Source: Bathynomus jamesi
Lineage: Eukaryota > Arthropoda > Malacostraca > Isopoda > Cirolanidae
NCBI GenBank assembly: GCA_023014485.1
Contig: JAJOZX010001003.1
Location: 372,001 to 436,000 of the forward strand
Length of the DNA: 64,000 nucleotides
Direction of reading: 5' to 3'
In this document: positions 63,408 to 64,000 of the stretch, piece after piece
Layout of the letters: every line of letters begins with the position of its first letter
Position numbering within the stretch: position 1 is the first letter of the stretch
Notes under the pieces: generated by a model
What the model was told of the DNA's origin: nothing
Databases searched by the model: none
The model's input: only the letters and a program-made list of their open reading frames with translations
Position numbers and translations under genes: made by a program

Positions 63408-64000
63408 CAGTGTTGGGCACTAAAGCGTTAATCCGATAACAGTTAATTAACGAAGTTAACTTTTTTTAACGGACTATTAACGGAAGTTAATTTCCATTTA
63501 TCGTTATCGGACCAATTAACTTCCGATAACTCGATATTTAGTCTGTTAAAGTCCGTTAACACGTTAACTGCGAGGAGTCATTCACGGAAGATCACCGCTC
63601 CGCGAATGAATTCAAACCACCATAACTTCAGTCTGCTTCCAGATCTCGCAAGGGGAGGTTGTGCGCTTTTTATTGAAGGTAAGAAGGTTCTTTTAACGTA
63701 GTAAAAGTCCTATAATATTATATATATATTAATACGTATGGAGATATGTATGGTAAAATGTACGGTTGAGAAAAATTAATTTATAGTAATGACTAATGAA
63801 TAAGTATTTTTACACTGCGTTAGTAAATCTCTAAAAAAGTATATATAGTATGTAAAATTTGAATAATAGTTTTTATTCACTGATTGTAATATTGTCGTCG
63901 AATTAAATAACAATTGCCCTGGTAGCAGCCGTCACCACCCGGTTCAACCACTACCTGAACGACCGGGACTGCCAGCTGGCAGCTGCCTTCCACCCGAAGT
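63408..64000 (+). mobile_element. 5' part of a hAT transposon, cut by the window edge
   Basis: It begins CAGTGTTGGGCACTAAAGCG, a typical hAT terminus, followed by self-complementary subterminal GTTAA/TTAAC-rich motifs (63425-63560). A transposase reading frame enters near 63903. It sits inside the LINE fragment. The right end is outside. Confidence 0.7.
63903..64000 (+). pseudogene. hAT transposase fragment, continues beyond the window
   Basis: The plus-strand frame reads 'ALVAAVTTRFNHYLNDRDCQ' then 'LAAAFHPK' to the last base. This resembles the region before the hAT C-terminal domain ('…RF……..AA..HP.FK'). The N-terminal half, expected upstream, is not visible between 63560 and 63900, so this is an internally deleted copy or a later exon. 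Confidence 0.55.

Overview
This window is eukaryotic and looks like repeat-rich arthropod intergenic or intronic DNA, probably from a crustacean. The grounds are long (TA)n and (CA)n microsatellites, short CCTAA/TTAGG-type runs, many Tc1/mariner elements, Polinton (Maverick) DNA and 5S-rRNA-derived SINEs. The only good candidate for an ordinary host gene is one exon at 6463-6689 on the minus strand. It encodes the third membrane segment and the start of the cytoplasmic loop of a nicotinic-acetylcholine-receptor-like channel. Organism and gene assignments rest on motif recognition only; no database was searched.

Layout. 0-6.4 kb: a transposase tail, a 5S-derived SINE, and a host repeat split by a hAT element (2149-5435) that itself carries a foldback element (4173-4827, exact 8-bp duplication). 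6.4-14 kb: the receptor exon, a small TA-flanked MITE, a dead mariner (7628-9390) split by another foldback element (8134-8684, exact 8-bp duplication), a long-TIR DDE transposon (9432-11774), an apparently intact DD41D Tc1/mariner-type transposon (11775-13174), and a tandem repeat containing tRNA-like sequences. 14-20.9 kb: a mariner (14851-16199) inside an interspersed repeat whose empty version lies at 44.6-45.1 kb, a palindromic mariner derivative (17041-17967), tandem repeats and LINE/SINE scraps.

20.9-43.2 kb: a degenerate Polinton. Minus-strand genes read outward from about 33.25 kb: packaging ATPase, a conserved helical protein, retroviral-type integrase, minor capsid protein, small basic protein, major capsid protein, adenain-type protease. 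Plus-strand genes read outward from about 33.3 kb: protein-primed DNA polymerase B, then unrecognised accessory ORFs. It is interrupted by two copies of one non-LTR retrotransposon (25640-29256, with an intact 1181-codon ORF, and 38112-41666, broken) and by a mariner fragment in the polymerase; a third LINE copy abuts its left side. A second, older Polinton remnant lies at about 53.8-56.3 kb.

44-64 kb: an SINE split by a near-perfect palindrome (45442-46034), two mariner copies sharing one internal deletion (46239-47142 and 60846-61744), a non-autonomous hAT with a perfect 8-bp duplication (47376-48417), two diverged copies of an unnamed DDE-like gene family (48.65-50.3 and 51.0-52.6 kb), transposase and LINE remnants, and the 5' end of a further hAT running off the right edge. 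The window is therefore a record of nested insertions. Most open reading frames are transposon genes, nearly all decayed; the LINE at 25.6-29.2 kb and the transposon at 11.8-13.2 kb are the two with complete-looking proteins.
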